Assembly (NCBI GenBank): GCA_036925085.1
Contig: JAUPFP010000006.1
Location: 6,649,984 to 6,713,983 of the forward strand
Direction of reading: 5' to 3'
DNA length: 64,000 nucleotides
Source of the DNA: Brachycybe producta
Taxonomy: Eukaryota; Arthropoda; Diplopoda; Playtdesmida; Andrognathidae
Shown here: piece by piece, positions 1 through 9,899 of the stretch
How positions within the stretch are numbered: position 1 is the stretch's first letter
How the letters are laid out: the number at the start of each line of letters is the position of its first letter
Position numbers and translations under genes: made by a program
The notes under the pieces: generated by a model
Database searches by the model: none
What the model saw: the letters and a program-made list of their open reading frames with translations, nothing else
Told to the model about the DNA's origin: nothing

Positions 1-55
1 TAGAACACATTTATTATTTAAATGCATTTAAATTACCAGGTGTGTGTACTAGGTA
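1..55 (+). mobile_element. MITE family A, right end (cut by window edge)
   Basis: Matches the right end of the ~300-bp family A element seen complete at 7254, 17708, 23117 and 40071. It contains the 18-bp palindrome ATTTAAATGCATTTAAAT and ends GTGTGTACTAGGTA. It is followed by TAA at 56-58, which fits the family's TWA target duplication. The left part lies outside the window. Confidence 0.75.
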
Positions 56-58
56 TAA

Positions 59-828
59 CACATTTTAAATGATTTCACCATATTACGCGTGTAATAAAAA
101 TTAAGTCACTGCCATTCTGGTGTTATAAAGTCTTCATGTTATTTTTTTTTAAAAAATAAAACTCAATTAAAAAGACACACCCAACCCAAAATTGTGGTGG
201 CCTTAATTCACAAAGATATATTTCATGTATTATTGATACAGTGAAAAAAAAGAACCACAATTTCTCAACAACAACAACAACAAAACTTTCATATTCACAG
301 TAATAGAAAAAACTTTCAAAACCTTATTTAAAAAAAAACAAGTGTGTCTTATATTATAATAACTTTCTTCTAAACTATCAAAATGTGTAGGTCAGTGGGT
401 CATACAGCCTACTGTTGATTAAATGCATATGCAATACACGTGGCATTTTCTTAGATTTTTTATCTTTCTACAGCTCCTCCATTTTGCTATTAAATCACAT
501 CAATATATAAAAAAAAGTTCTCGAAAAAATTCTGACAACATCTTTTGAAAAATTGAAAATTTTGCGTCATAAAGCTCCTTGTTTGTTGCTTAAAGTTGTA
601 AAACAAAATCACAGTAATTAGTCATTAATTACTGCCTCTTTGCATCAAAAACAAAACCAAATGGAAGCTTCGAACAACAGCAGTTTGCTTTTTAAAAATG
701 CTTTTAAATGAAAATATGCAGTAACAATGAAAAGCTACAAAAGCACTGTCTGAGCTAGCTTTAAATCTGCAGAAAGCGAATATGCAGTTTACCCGTAAAA
801 TACCTAACGCATTTTTAATTGGATGGGC
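59..828. other. AT-rich intergenic, no gene seen
   Basis: AT-rich sequence with poly-A and poly-T runs and a short (CAA)n tract near 270. I see no conserved coding frame, RNA gene or transposon terminus. Confidence 0.6.
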
Positions 829-836
829 CTTTAAAA

Positions 837-1339
837 CAGTGGTCGCCAACCGATAGTTCGTGGACCACTGGTGGTCCGCGAGAAATTTTTGGTGGTCCGC
901 AGAAAAATCTGGACAATATTTGCATTTTTTTGTTTTATTAATAATAAAACCAAAAAAAAATATTCTTAATAAATTCTTCTATTCTGAATGACAATTTTCG
1001 CCTTTATAATAATTGCAGTAAATTCACGAAATGTACTAAAGTCTAGTACAGTTCTCGTGAAATAAAGCGGCACGCGAGAGTTACATTTCGTTCAGTTGCC
1101 CCACCACGTACTTCTTCCCCCCTAAGCTTCAATTATTTTCAAATAATTAAACTAACTTTAATAATTTTGTTACAATTAAACAACCTTTAAAGATTTTATA
1201 TTAATAAAATGGAACTTCTCTGATCATTATTTGACAAACGTATTTATCATTTTTAAAAAAAAAATTCATATTAGTGGTCCGCGAGATTTAAAATTTTGAA
1301 TTTAGTGGTCCGTGAGGTCCAAAAGGTTGGCGACCGCTG
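837..1339. mobile_element. hAT-type MITE, family B copy 1
   Basis: The 503-bp element starts CAGTGGTCGCCAACC and ends GGTTGGCGACCGCTG, giving 15-bp terminal inverted repeats with one mismatch. The flanks CTTTAAAA (829-836) and CTTTAAAG (1340-1347) are an 8-bp target duplication with one mismatch. The repeated word GTGGTCCGYGAG occurs inside both ends. CAG-type termini with an 8-bp duplication are the hAT superfamily signature. There is no transposase frame. A second copy is at 25806-26305. Confidence 0.85.
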
Positions 1340-1347
1340 CTTTAAAG

Positions 1348-2069
1348 CATACTTTACTACATTACAGCCTATAGTGTTGTTCAATTTGTCTATTGCTATA
1401 AAGAATTAAAAGATAAAACTGTTCTATTTTGTTTTTAAGTTGCTTATTTATCATCAATTTCGGTCACCCTGTAGATCACAATATTAGTCATCTTCATAAT
1501 TATAAATTACAACTTCGTAAACTTTTTTTTTTGGTATGTTTTGGTTATGACTCCTCTCTATAACAAATAAACCAAACTGATTCAACCATATTTTTTTTTC
1601 TGTAAATGTACCCATGACTCAAAAATATAAAGCGTAGGTTTTGAAATTTTAATAATTCAAACAACTAACTCAAGAAAATAATGTTTTTTTTTAACTAAAA
1701 ACTGGTTATGAACAACATTCTCAACTCTAAAAAGAGAAATAAAACAATAAATCACTAAAATGTGAATGACTGCAACAAGGCAACAACAACAACAAAGTGA
1801 AACACCTAAAATGCCCACAATAAATTGAAGGCTGGGGCCCTCCCCCTCTACAATAAATTGTATAATTACAATAAGCAGTGCAATCATTCTAAAAAAAAAT
1901 TAAAAAAGCTACTTAATAATTTGAATTCATATTGCACGTGTCTTAAGTGGCCTTTTCTTTATGGGCCACACACTAAGAACAATTAAAGCACATAAAAGGC
2001 CCTTATGTATATCAACACTTTTTCTGTACTGCGTATACTGCTCTGGTCAAGCATAACCAGACAATTTTC
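1348..2069. other. AT-rich intergenic, no gene seen
   Basis: AT-rich DNA with homopolymer runs. The small open frames here are compositionally biased and show no recognisable domain. Confidence 0.55.
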
Positions 2070-2377
2070 TAATTTTATACATTATCAAGCAAGTGTTTTT
2101 CAATCTGTGACCCAAGGAACAATTCTGAAGTAAAAATCCCAATTTAGATCAACCAACAATTAGTTTTTTTTTCAATTAGACTTATTAGAGGCTAGAACTT
2201 TCTAGATGACAACTGATAGTAACCCGACATCTAGCCTCTAACCAGCCTTTTTAATTAGAAAAAAAAAACATCTTTGCAGGTGCTCTATTGATGATGATGA
2301 TGATGATGATGATGAGAGATTGATGACGATTACTTCACAATTGACACTTGGGCCACAAATTCTATAAAAATCCGAGC
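2070..2377. mobile_element. Family F hAT-like palindromic MITE, degraded copy with GAT microsatellite
   Basis: Similar throughout to the intact family F copy at 35469-35787. The left part carries CATTATCAAGCAA and the right end carries TAAAAATCCGAGCC. The centre holds the TTAGAGGCTAGAACT / TCTAGCCTCTAACC inverted repeat. A (GAT)n microsatellite of about nine units has grown inside it near 2289-2316. The left terminus is degraded and no clean target duplication remains. Confidence 0.65.
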
Positions 2378-3338
2378 CTTGAAGGCTCTTGATCTACTGT
2401 AGTATATTGTGTAACCGCGTTCATTTGACCACAGCATATGTAAAGTGTATATTTTGAATAAAACAAACTGTGGCACTATAGCAAGCAATACAAAACACAC
2501 CAAAAAAAAAACTAGAAAAGTAAAGAAATTCCTGTAAAAGTAATTTCATAAAGATATCTTTCAAAATAATTTTTTTCTTACATTAAACTTTGAGAAAAAG
2601 GCCAATTTTTACGATTTGAACAACTTGATATAAAAAAATTTAAAAGTAAAAATTTAAAGTACAAAAGTAAAATCGAAAAAAAAACCCAACTGCTTTCAAA
2701 CTGCTACAAAACGTTTATTTTGAAAAATACTTTAATGAATTTGATTTACATTTATTCTATTAGTGTAGAACTACACACCTTGAAACAAACTTCAGTACAA
2801 ACAGTTTCAAATTTCATGAGGAATCATTGTGCATTCTGAAAGTATTTCAAAAAAATCTTATCAATGGCTGACAATTTTATTGGTTTCAAATGTTCCATGT
2901 TATGTGACAAAACAATGTAATTTTTTTTATTGTCAAATTGAACCGCACCCTGTCTGGAAATTATTTGATGAATAGATTGAAAACGAGCAAGAAATGGAAA
3001 CAGCTAAATTTAATTGATTCGGTCAGTTATCACATACCAAGTATAGTGACCAATGTCTGTCAATTCAAGTTATAAAAAAGACGGACTTGGTTATTTCTAA
3101 AAAAAAAAAATCTGATAAGAAATTCAAGGTTTGGTAGAAAATTACAATACATAATTTTGAATTAAATATTACAAAAGAGTATGGTGCATCTTCGTTGACT
3201 AGTATTGAAGACAGGCTCATTGGATAACTAAACTGGTCTTGGTCAGCTTTTTAGTGTTGGGACAGGCCCTGTAACCGAATTAGTAAATATATTGCAAACC
3301 GTGTTACTTCCAGGCATGGAATAATGTGATTGACTTAA
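2378..3338. other. AT-rich intergenic, no gene seen
   Basis: No coding, RNA or transposon terminus recognised. The words around 2550-2600 (ATATCTTTCAAAATAA) resemble the core of family D and may be a remnant. Confidence 0.5.
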
Positions 3339-3635
3339 TAAAATGCACTAGAAAATTAAATGCATTTAAATAATAAATGTGTTCTACAGAGCCAGCTGTG
3401 AAGGGGCAAACAAACAATATGTCGAATTCAATTTATTCAGTTAATAATCTGAAAATATTGAGTTAATACTTAAATAATATATAAAATGTTGACAAAATAT
3501 TGATTTAGTATTTCAATTTAAAATATTAATAATAAAGTCAATTTTTATTTGGTATTCATGTCCTTAACTGGATTCTGTATAATTCATCTAAACACATTTA
3601 ATTTCAATTCATTTAACTCATGTGTGTACAAGGTA
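3339..3635 (-). mobile_element. MITE family A, copy 2
   Basis: A ~297-bp family A copy in reverse orientation. The right end GTGTGTACAAGGTA is intact and followed by TAA. The left end, expected to read TACCTAGTACACACC, is degraded. The interior CTTAACTGGATTCTGTATAA block and the ATTTAAATG palindrome region match the other copies. Confidence 0.8.
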
Positions 3636-3809
3636 TAAGAGTGCCTAGGATTTGGGCTTCTCTTACCGATGAGTCAAGACGAATTGCGGCAAAGTCACGT
3701 TTTTTTATGTCTTGTATTAAACACAGCCATGTTGTAAATCATCTAGGCAAATAAGACGATAATATGTATAATTTCTAATTGTATTATTTTATTTTTCATT
3801 TTATATTAT

Positions 3810-4080
3810 TACTAGCTTTAGTCCCCGGTTTCGCTGGCCAAAACGTTTCATACAATAATTAATCAAATACCCATAACTCGTGAAGGGACCGACATAGCGA
3901 CTTGAAATAAGTCGCGTTGACACTAGAAATAGGCAACAGAATGTCCTGTATAAGTTTCAATGCGCTAACGTTGTGCTGTTTATGAGATTTCGATGCTTCG
4001 GACATACAAACAGAATGACAATTTCAGAAATATAACCAATAAAGGTAAATTGATTATTATTATTTATTTTGAAACGATAC
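3810..4080. repeat. Possible non-LTR retrotransposon-derived fragment
   Basis: The stretch opening ACTAGCTTTAGTCCCCGG resembles the GC-richer termini of some dispersed LINE/SINE-type repeats, and it ends in an AT-rich (ATT)n-like tail. No reading frame survives. The assignment rests on resemblance only. Confidence 0.25.
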
Positions 4081-4151
4081 GTCCAGGAGCGGTCCTGGCT
4101 CGCTTAGTTTTTTTTGGATCGTTTGTTTACTTTTAGAGTGGCCTGGAACTT

Positions 4152-4656
4152 TGTTAACCCTCTGTACTCACGTACAGAGGATTGACCCAGTTCCATCAGC
4201 TGATGACGATGCCAATATCCTGTCTTGGGTCTTGGGTCCCCTTTTTCTCTCAGTCCCACCCCTTAATACAAAAAGATCGACTTGATAAGCCTCAGCATTA
4301 AGTCAATGGGGTTGTATTTTTCTGGGAATATTGGTCTCTAAATAGAATGAGTCATATTTCTATATTTTGGCGACCACTGGTCAATCATATTGATTGGCCA
4401 GTTTGGTTTTTAATTTTGATTTTGCCCAATCAGAGAATACCGAGATAAGTGTTTTCAGCATCCTCTTTTGGGGTATAAAAGGCCGTGTATTTTTGTGTAA
4501 ATCAGAGATTGATTGAGAGATTCTGTAAACAGAGAATCTTATGCCCGATTTGGGATAGACCTCAATAAGAAAATGATGTAAATAAACCGAATTGATATTT
4601 AAAAAAGTTGTGGAAGTTTATTTTATACCTTTTAAACGAAACGAAGGACTTCAACA
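4152..4656 (+). mobile_element. Probable old LTR of a second retrotransposon family
   Basis: A 505-bp segment with LTR layout: it starts TGTTAAC and ends TTCAACA (TGTT/AACA termini), with a TATAAAA box at 4474-4480 and an AATAAA signal at 4581-4586. It contains two strong hairpins, CCTCTGTAC/GTACAGAGG near 4158-4179 and CTGGTCAATCA/TGATTGGCCAG near 4378-4402. The second recurs in the solo LTR at 42496-43413, which suggests related families. No matching 3' LTR or target duplication was found. The boundaries are inferred. Confidence 0.45.
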
Positions 4657-4968
4657 TTTTGTCATCTAGCACTGTCAACCCAGGTGTGAACCTGGTTCTC
4701 CAGCACTAGATGCAACTTCAGAAGACAGCACGATCGACCAGCTTTTTACGGGCGAAAGCCCGGGGAGTAGCAGACAACAAAAGATCCTTAAAACTGTAAA
4801 GGTTCTTGAAAGAGGAACTTGTGAGGAAACGTATGGGACTAATTTGTTCCCTTCCTCCCGAACCATAATAGAATTAGTGGCCTAGCCAACCACTTTCCGA
4901 TCGCCCGAAAGAGCGCTACGATACTTTTTGATAATTCTATTAGACCCCTGAACATGGTTCGTTACAAT
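4657..4968 (+). mobile_element. Structured leader remnant downstream of the old LTR
   Basis: The GC-richer sequence right after the proposed LTR folds on paper into a compact structure. Arms CATCTAG (4663-4669) and CTAGATG (4706-4712) enclose a CCAGGT-GTGA-ACCTGG hairpin (4680-4695). A CGGGC-GAAA-GCCCG hairpin follows near 4748-4762. Both loops are GNRA-like. This could be the untranslated leader of a truncated retrotransposon. No gag frame remains. The segment fades out near a CGTTACA at 4962-4968. Confidence 0.35.
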
Positions 4969-5029
4969 TTGCTATTTCTATGTACCTACAGTATGTTTTT
5001 TTTCTCCCCAAACTTTTGCAAATTCTTAC

Positions 5030-5092
5030 TGAACCCCGGACATGGGCTCGTGGAGTCCTGGTTGGGAATCACTGATCTTTGAAGTCATAATG
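5030..5092 (-). mobile_element. hAT-type terminus fragment
   Basis: The right edge reads GGTTGGGAATCACTGATC, the complement of the common hAT terminus CAGTGATTCCCAACC. Only one end is recognisable, so the element is a fragment or a diverged MITE whose other end I could not place. Confidence 0.35.
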
Positions 5093-5821
5093 TTTTGTAA
5101 CCTAAACTGGTTTGCAAAAATGAATTTTTGATCCTTTACAAAGTCAATTTTTAATTTAAATCTTGTTAAATGAAATTGCTTGTTGTTATGACAATTACAA
5201 CAAAATAAACTATTAATAAAATGAAACATTTTTTTGTTGTTGCTGTTGTTGAGTGACCCAGAAATTTCTTCATTCTGACATCAGCATGTTTTTTTTTATT
5301 TTCTTACAAAGAATGCAGGTGTTGTCGTTAACCCAGACATTAAGACCCACATTTGTTAGTTTCAATTAAAAAAAAAGGTGAGAAAAATAACTGTGTCTAG
5401 TAATAAGATGTGGAGGTAAAAAATTTTACAAAATGAAAAAAAAAAAGTCAATTGAGGACAGGTTTTACCTCGAGTAATATTTCAATGTGTACAATTTACA
5501 ATTTGTAGCTCAAGTTCTAGTTCAGTAAGACATTTTTTTTCCTCAACTGATAATAATTTTTTAAATAAAAACAACCTGCTTTTGTGACGTCATATGTCTT
5601 CTTCAAAATTAACAATTTAGATTTTTTTTTGTTCTACACCAAAAATATTCTACACAAGACAATTATCTTAATGTTTAACCCACAATGATAATATGGACAA
5701 TCTATAGGTATTTTAAATTGAATTTATTATTGAATTATTTATTTTTGTGATGGAATTTTAAATCTCAAATGTCAATTATCTTATTTCAGAAATAAAAAAA
5801 AATTGTAACAAAATTACAAAT

Positions 5822-6112
5822 TTCAGGTGCTTTTCAAAGTGCCCATCCACGCCTCTCGAATTTGAATTATTCTGTCTTTCAGATGCAACAATAAAGAAAA
5901 CAACCGTGACTGTGTTTTAGAAACTGGAAGGGTATTTTTCACGTTCCATTGTCTTTCAAAATAAGCTTTTTAGCAGGCGATATTTTTAATTTGAGTCTTT
6001 AAAAAGTTTATTTTGAAAGATATCAACATGAAAATACTCAAGTGATTGAGCCACACCTTTCTAGTTTTTAAAACAATTTATAATTTCTCTCTTGTTTTGC
6101 TCCTGACAAAAA
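5822..6112. mobile_element. Family D palindromic element, degraded copy
   Basis: Contains the family D signature arranged as an inverted repeat: TCTTTCAAAATAAGCTTTTT on one side and AAAAAGTTTATTTTGAAAGA on the other, with TTTTAGAAACTGGAAGGG facing TTTCTAGTTTTTAAAA. The outer TTAAGGTGG end is eroded. A LINE tail begins immediately after it. Confidence 0.6.
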
Positions 6113-6117
6113 AAAAA

Positions 6118-6453
6118 TGCAAAATTATCGGGTGGCCCTACGTAAACACCATAGTAACTTAAGGCAAAACTCTTTTATAAACAGAATACCTTTGTGGAAA
6201 GATCTTCCAGATAATGTTGACATGTTTAAAAAACGTATTATTGACTTGGATCTTTTACTCTTCAACTAGTCATCAGTATTTAAGTTTTGATGAACTGATT
6301 TTTATAATATTAATTTTTATTTCATATATATATTTTTTTATTGTATTTTGGATGTATTTGACTAACTGCATTATGTATTGATTTGACTTTTGTTTGTTGT
6401 CTCATGTAAGCTGTGTTTTTTCACCTTCGAGATGAATAAATAATAATAATAAT
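6118..6453 (+). mobile_element. 5'-truncated LINE tail with (AAT)n end
   Basis: A short open stretch encoding the end of a non-LTR retrotransposon ORF2 is followed by an AT-rich 3'UTR that ends in ATAAATAATAATAATAAT. This 5'-truncated copy with a microsatellite tail is the usual product of target-primed reverse transcription. It abuts a family D element on its left. Confidence 0.6.
6123..6269 (+). pseudogene. LINE ORF2 C-terminal fragment
   Basis: About 48 codons stay open to a TAG at 6267-6269. The translation contains RQNSFINRIPLWKDLPDNV followed by FKKRIID. This matches the C-terminal pattern of many LINE reverse transcriptases (SFF-R-I-WN-LP...FK--L). The reverse transcriptase and endonuclease domains are absent because the copy is 5'-truncated, so it is non-functional. 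The clade (CR1/Jockey/RTE-like) cannot be assigned from this fragment. Confidence 0.6.
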
Positions 6454-6892
6454 ATGAAGATGAAAAGAAACTATCAAGTTAAAGTTAAAGTGCCATGTTT
6501 GCTTCCTGAATTCGAACCTAAATTGCTTTCCCCGCTTCTAATTATTTTTTTAAAAAATGATCTTTAGGTTAGTTTTCTTTAAGTTGCATGTGAAGTTTGA
6601 CGAATTTGCACATTTTCACATCACATCTAATACAGATTTGAACAAACCTGTATGTTTCCTACACCCTGGATGAACAAGCCAGAATGAATCGTGTGTACCT
6701 AGCCTAAAGTTCAAAGTATTGTAAATGGTGACCATGGTAATGACATTCAAGGTGGCGAACCCAACCCTTTGGTTACCAAGTACCTTAAATTATGCAAATG
6801 ACAAATCTACAGACAATTTCTGACTGTCAATTCATCAAGGTTATCAACTGTGTCATTAGCCATTCCAAACTGATGCCACTTTTTAAGGTGGT

Positions 6893-7207
6893 TTTTAAAG
6901 TGTAAATGCCTCTCCAAACTCTTGATTATTCTGTTTTTCAGGTGAACAAATGAGGAGAGAAACTAGAAAACTGTTTCAGTTAACTAGAAGGGTAGCTCAA
7001 TCACATAAGGATATTTTCATGTTGATATCTTTCAAAATAAGCTTTCTATGTGAGTTTGAAAATGAAGCAGATGATATTTTTTTTAAAATGTCTTATCTAA
7101 AAAAAAGATATTTTTGAAAAATACCCTTCTAGTTTATCTTAGTTTTGGTCTCCTGAAAAGCAGAATAATCAAGTGTTCGAAAATCAGCTGTTCATCAACC
7201 ATCTTAA
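6893..7207. mobile_element. Family D palindromic element
   Basis: Starts TTAAGGTGGTTTTTAAAG and ends CATCTTAA. The two halves are near inverted repeats: TTTCAGTTAACTAGAAGGG and TCTTTCAAAATAAGC on the left, CCCTTCTAGTTTATC and TTCGAAAATCAGCTG on the right. There is no coding capacity. TTAA stands at both borders, but I cannot tell whether it is target duplication or element end. Confidence 0.65.
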
Positions 7208-7253
7208 GTGATTCAGCTACCACTAGTTTTAGTAAACTTTCAATTTCGCCTTA

Positions 7254-7559
7254 TACCTTCGACACACATGAGTTAAACAAATTTAAAATTGTGTTTAGGA
7301 GAATTATACGGAATCCAGTTAAGAACATGAACTCCAAATAAAAATTGACTTTATTATTAATATTTTTAATTGAAATACTAAATCAATATTTTGTCAATAG
7401 CTTATAGATTATATTTAAGTATTATTAACTAAATATTTTCAGATTATTAAATGAATAAATTGCATTCGACATATTGTTTGTTTGCTCTTCACAGGGCTTC
7501 TCTGTAGAACACGTTTATTATTTAAATGCATTTAAATTATCAGGCGTGTGTACTAAGCA
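7254..7559 (+). mobile_element. MITE family A, copy 3
   Basis: A 306-bp copy starting TACCTTCGACACACATGAG and ending GTGTGTACTAAGCA. It is flanked by TTA at 7251-7253 and 7560-7562, a perfect 3-bp target duplication. The interior matches the copies at 17708 and 40071. Non-coding. Confidence 0.85.
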
Positions 7560-7762
7560 TTAGTGTTGCTTCCCTTTAGGATGATTCTATTCTGGACAAG
7601 ATTTAAAAATCTACACTTGCAATGAAACAAAAATAATCTGTATCAAGCACAATCTAAAAGCCTCGTTAGAGGCTAACTTTTTCTAGTCAATTGGAATTTC
7701 AGTGTGAAATGCCTGTTCCAAACAGCTTGTGATTACAAGTACATATAATCTACAATTCTTAC

Positions 7763-7968
7763 ACAGGCAGTTAGAAATCGGGAAAAACTTCAGTTGGCTC
7801 CGCCCTTGTTATGACGAACGCAACTTCTAATTGGTTGTTTATGTAGTTTGACGTCACATGCTCCGGCCTTTTCAACGTCGAACCACACAACAAACCAATT
7901 AGAAGTTACCGGTCATCATAACAAGGGCGGAGCCAACTGAAGTTCTCTCCGATTTCTAACTGCCTGTA
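7763..7968. mobile_element. Palindromic MITE, family C copy 1
   Basis: A ~205-bp foldback. It starts ACAGGCAGTTAGAAATCGGG and ends with the near-complement GATTTCTAACTGCCTGT. The arms contain GGCTCCGCCCTTGTTATGACG and its complement, and the centre carries TGACGTCA. The flanks ATTCTTAC (7755-7762) and ATTGTTAC (7969-7976) form an 8-bp target duplication with one mismatch, so it is probably hAT-like. Other copies are at 14388 and 31377. Confidence 0.8.
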
Positions 7969-7976
7969 ATTGTTAC

Positions 7977-9148
7977 TGGCAAGACTTGTACTGTAGTTTC
8001 GTGAAACGAGGCCCTAATGATACTTTTTTTTTGGGGGGGGGGGGGAATTATTAGGTGAGTTATGTGGCCACACACAATAAAAACAAAAACAGTGTCATCA
8101 GGAGAAGTTCAAGTAACAACTTCTAGTATAAAATATTATAATGATTATAATATTATACGTAATGATGACATCATTAGCCTAAAGTTTCCCCCTCCTTTTT
8201 TTTCAATAATAAGAAAGAAGAGGTTCTTCCCCATATCCTCCACTTTGCCAAGCAAAGTTAAGGTGGCCTATTGGCCTGAATAACATAACACAGAAAATAA
8301 CAAACACAAAAAACACGAGCATCACGAAAAATTCAATGCCGACACATAAAAAATATACATTACTTACTGTTATTCTACTTTTTTAATAATTTATTAATAA
8401 AAAAAAATTAAAGGTTAAGATCTAGCCCCGCCCATTCAATTTTTTTTTTAAAAAATTTAAATGAACCACCTTAATTCTATATTTTGTTTATTATTATTAT
8501 TTTGCTTGTAGACAATTTCACTTTTTTCTTACTTTCATTTTTTGACCCATTTTTTTTTTCTTGCATAACCAACTTGAAAATAAATAAAAAGAAATTCTTG
8601 CCATCAATTTAAATTCAAGACACTGTGTGACTCAACATTGATCAGTAAAAAATAAAAAACGACCACTTTTTTATGTATCTACTTAATTAATTTATAATTT
8701 CCTTCTGTATTTGGGCTCTTGGATTTCCATTTTTGACTTTTGTTATATTATTTCAATTTTCACTTTCTGATTTTTAGTTTTCAAAATGTAGCCATGCACA
8801 TAATTTGAACCATCAAAGAATAATTAATTCATGACACATACTGTAGATCAAGATGATTGTCTTGATCTGTGTAAGTTTCAATCTGTGGCATTAATAAAGT
8901 TGAGCATTTACTCAACAAAAAGCAAGAGTAAATTCTCAATAACCAAGTATTTTCTTAATTTGCATATGAATGTAGATTAGTTGCCATAAGGAAGCTAAGC
9001 AAATGCTCATAAGATGAGAAAGTTCTCCCAGTTTGAGTAAATACTCATCATTTTATTTATACCAAGTAGAGGCACTTAACTCCAAAAAACTTGAGCAATG
9101 AGCAAGTACTCAAGTTTTATACATACCAATCATACCCTCTTCAATTTG
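7977..9148. other. AT-rich intergenic
   Basis: Holds a short poly-G run near 8033-8045 and AT-rich DNA. Between 8890 and 9115 the word TTGAGTAWTTACTC and its complement recur, forming loose inverted repeats. No gene recognised. Confidence 0.5.
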
Positions 9149-9300
9149 TCCTCAATGTGGTTAATAAGCCCTCAATGTCGCCAGTATGCCATCAGAACTA
9201 TTAATATGCTCACAACACTCATAGTAAGCCCCCATCACCCACAGTTTGAACACGTCACAATCAATATCCCCCACAACATCTTCATTAAGCCCTCAACACC
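9149..9300 (+). repeat. Degenerate 20-bp tandem array
   Basis: Seven or eight diverged units follow each other at a 20-bp spacing starting near 9149, 9169, 9189, 9209, 9229, 9249, 9269 and 9290. The pattern is roughly CCCTCAACACYATTAATAAG. Units such as CCCTCAATGTCGCCAGTATG and CTCACAACACTCATAGTAAG differ at many positions yet keep the phase, apart from one extra base. It lies directly against a family A MITE. Confidence 0.6.
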
Positions 9301-9304
9301 CTAA

Positions 9305-9573
9305 TACCTAGTACACACCTGATAATTTAAAGGCATTTAAATAATAAATGTGTTCTACAGACGAATGACGAATTCAATTTATTCAGTTAATAATCTGAAA
9401 ATATTGATTTAATATTTAAATATAATAATATAAACTATTGATTTAGTATTTCAATTTAAAATATTAATAATAAAGTCAAATTTTATTTGGTGTTCATGTC
9501 CTTAACTGGATTCCGTATAATTCACCTAAACACATTTAATTTGAATTCATTTAACTCGTGTGTGTACAAGGTA
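9305..9573 (-). mobile_element. MITE family A, copy 4
   Basis: A 269-bp copy from TACCTAGTACACACCTGA to GTGTGTACAAGGTA. The flanks are TAA on the left and TTA on the right, which is a TWA duplication with its middle base changed. It is internally shortened relative to the 306-bp copies. Confidence 0.8.
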
Positions 9574-9608
9574 TTAGTGTACATTCAAGACAATCAGCTA
9601 ACTTTAAA

Positions 9609-9721
9609 AACACTCTCGCGCCAGCCCTCAAGACACTCTCGCGCCAGCCCTCAAGACACTCTCGCGCCAGCCCTCAAGACACTCTCGCGCCAGCCCTCAA
9701 GACACTCTCGCGCCAGCCCTC
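9609..9721 (+). repeat. 23-bp minisatellite, five units
   Basis: Five nearly identical 23-bp units (ACTCTCGCGCCAGCCCTCAAG plus AC). The GC-rich CGCGCCAGCCC core contrasts sharply with the surrounding AT-rich DNA. It is open in two frames only because the units are identical, and I do not treat it as coding. Confidence 0.9.
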
Positions 9722-9848
9722 ATTATTCACCAACACTATTTAACTTAATTAAAACAATATCTTGAAGACTGTAAAACGTTTCTGCCTATTTTGTATTCTA
9801 GAATCTTAACTGTTTTTGTGGTTGAAATGTCTCCAAAATCTATATCTG

Positions 9849-9851
<3 letters not shown>

Positions 9852-9892
<41 letters not shown>
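9852..9892. repeat. (TA)n microsatellite
   Basis: About 20 uninterrupted TA dinucleotides, bordered on both sides by TGATTATATA words. Confidence 0.95.
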
Positions 9893-9894
<2 letters not shown>

Positions 9895-9899
9895 TATAT

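Noticed and set aside
4675..4866. 63-aa minus-strand frame
   Set aside because: It overlaps the structured leader of an LTR fragment on the plus strand and has no domain.
7763..7968. Long hairpin as a microRNA precursor or structured ncRNA gene
   Set aside because: The same palindrome occurs at 14388 and 31377 with 8-bp target duplications at two sites, so a palindromic MITE explains it.
9609..9721. CRISPR-like regular array
   Set aside because: Units are contiguous with no unique spacers, and the context is eukaryotic. It is a minisatellite.
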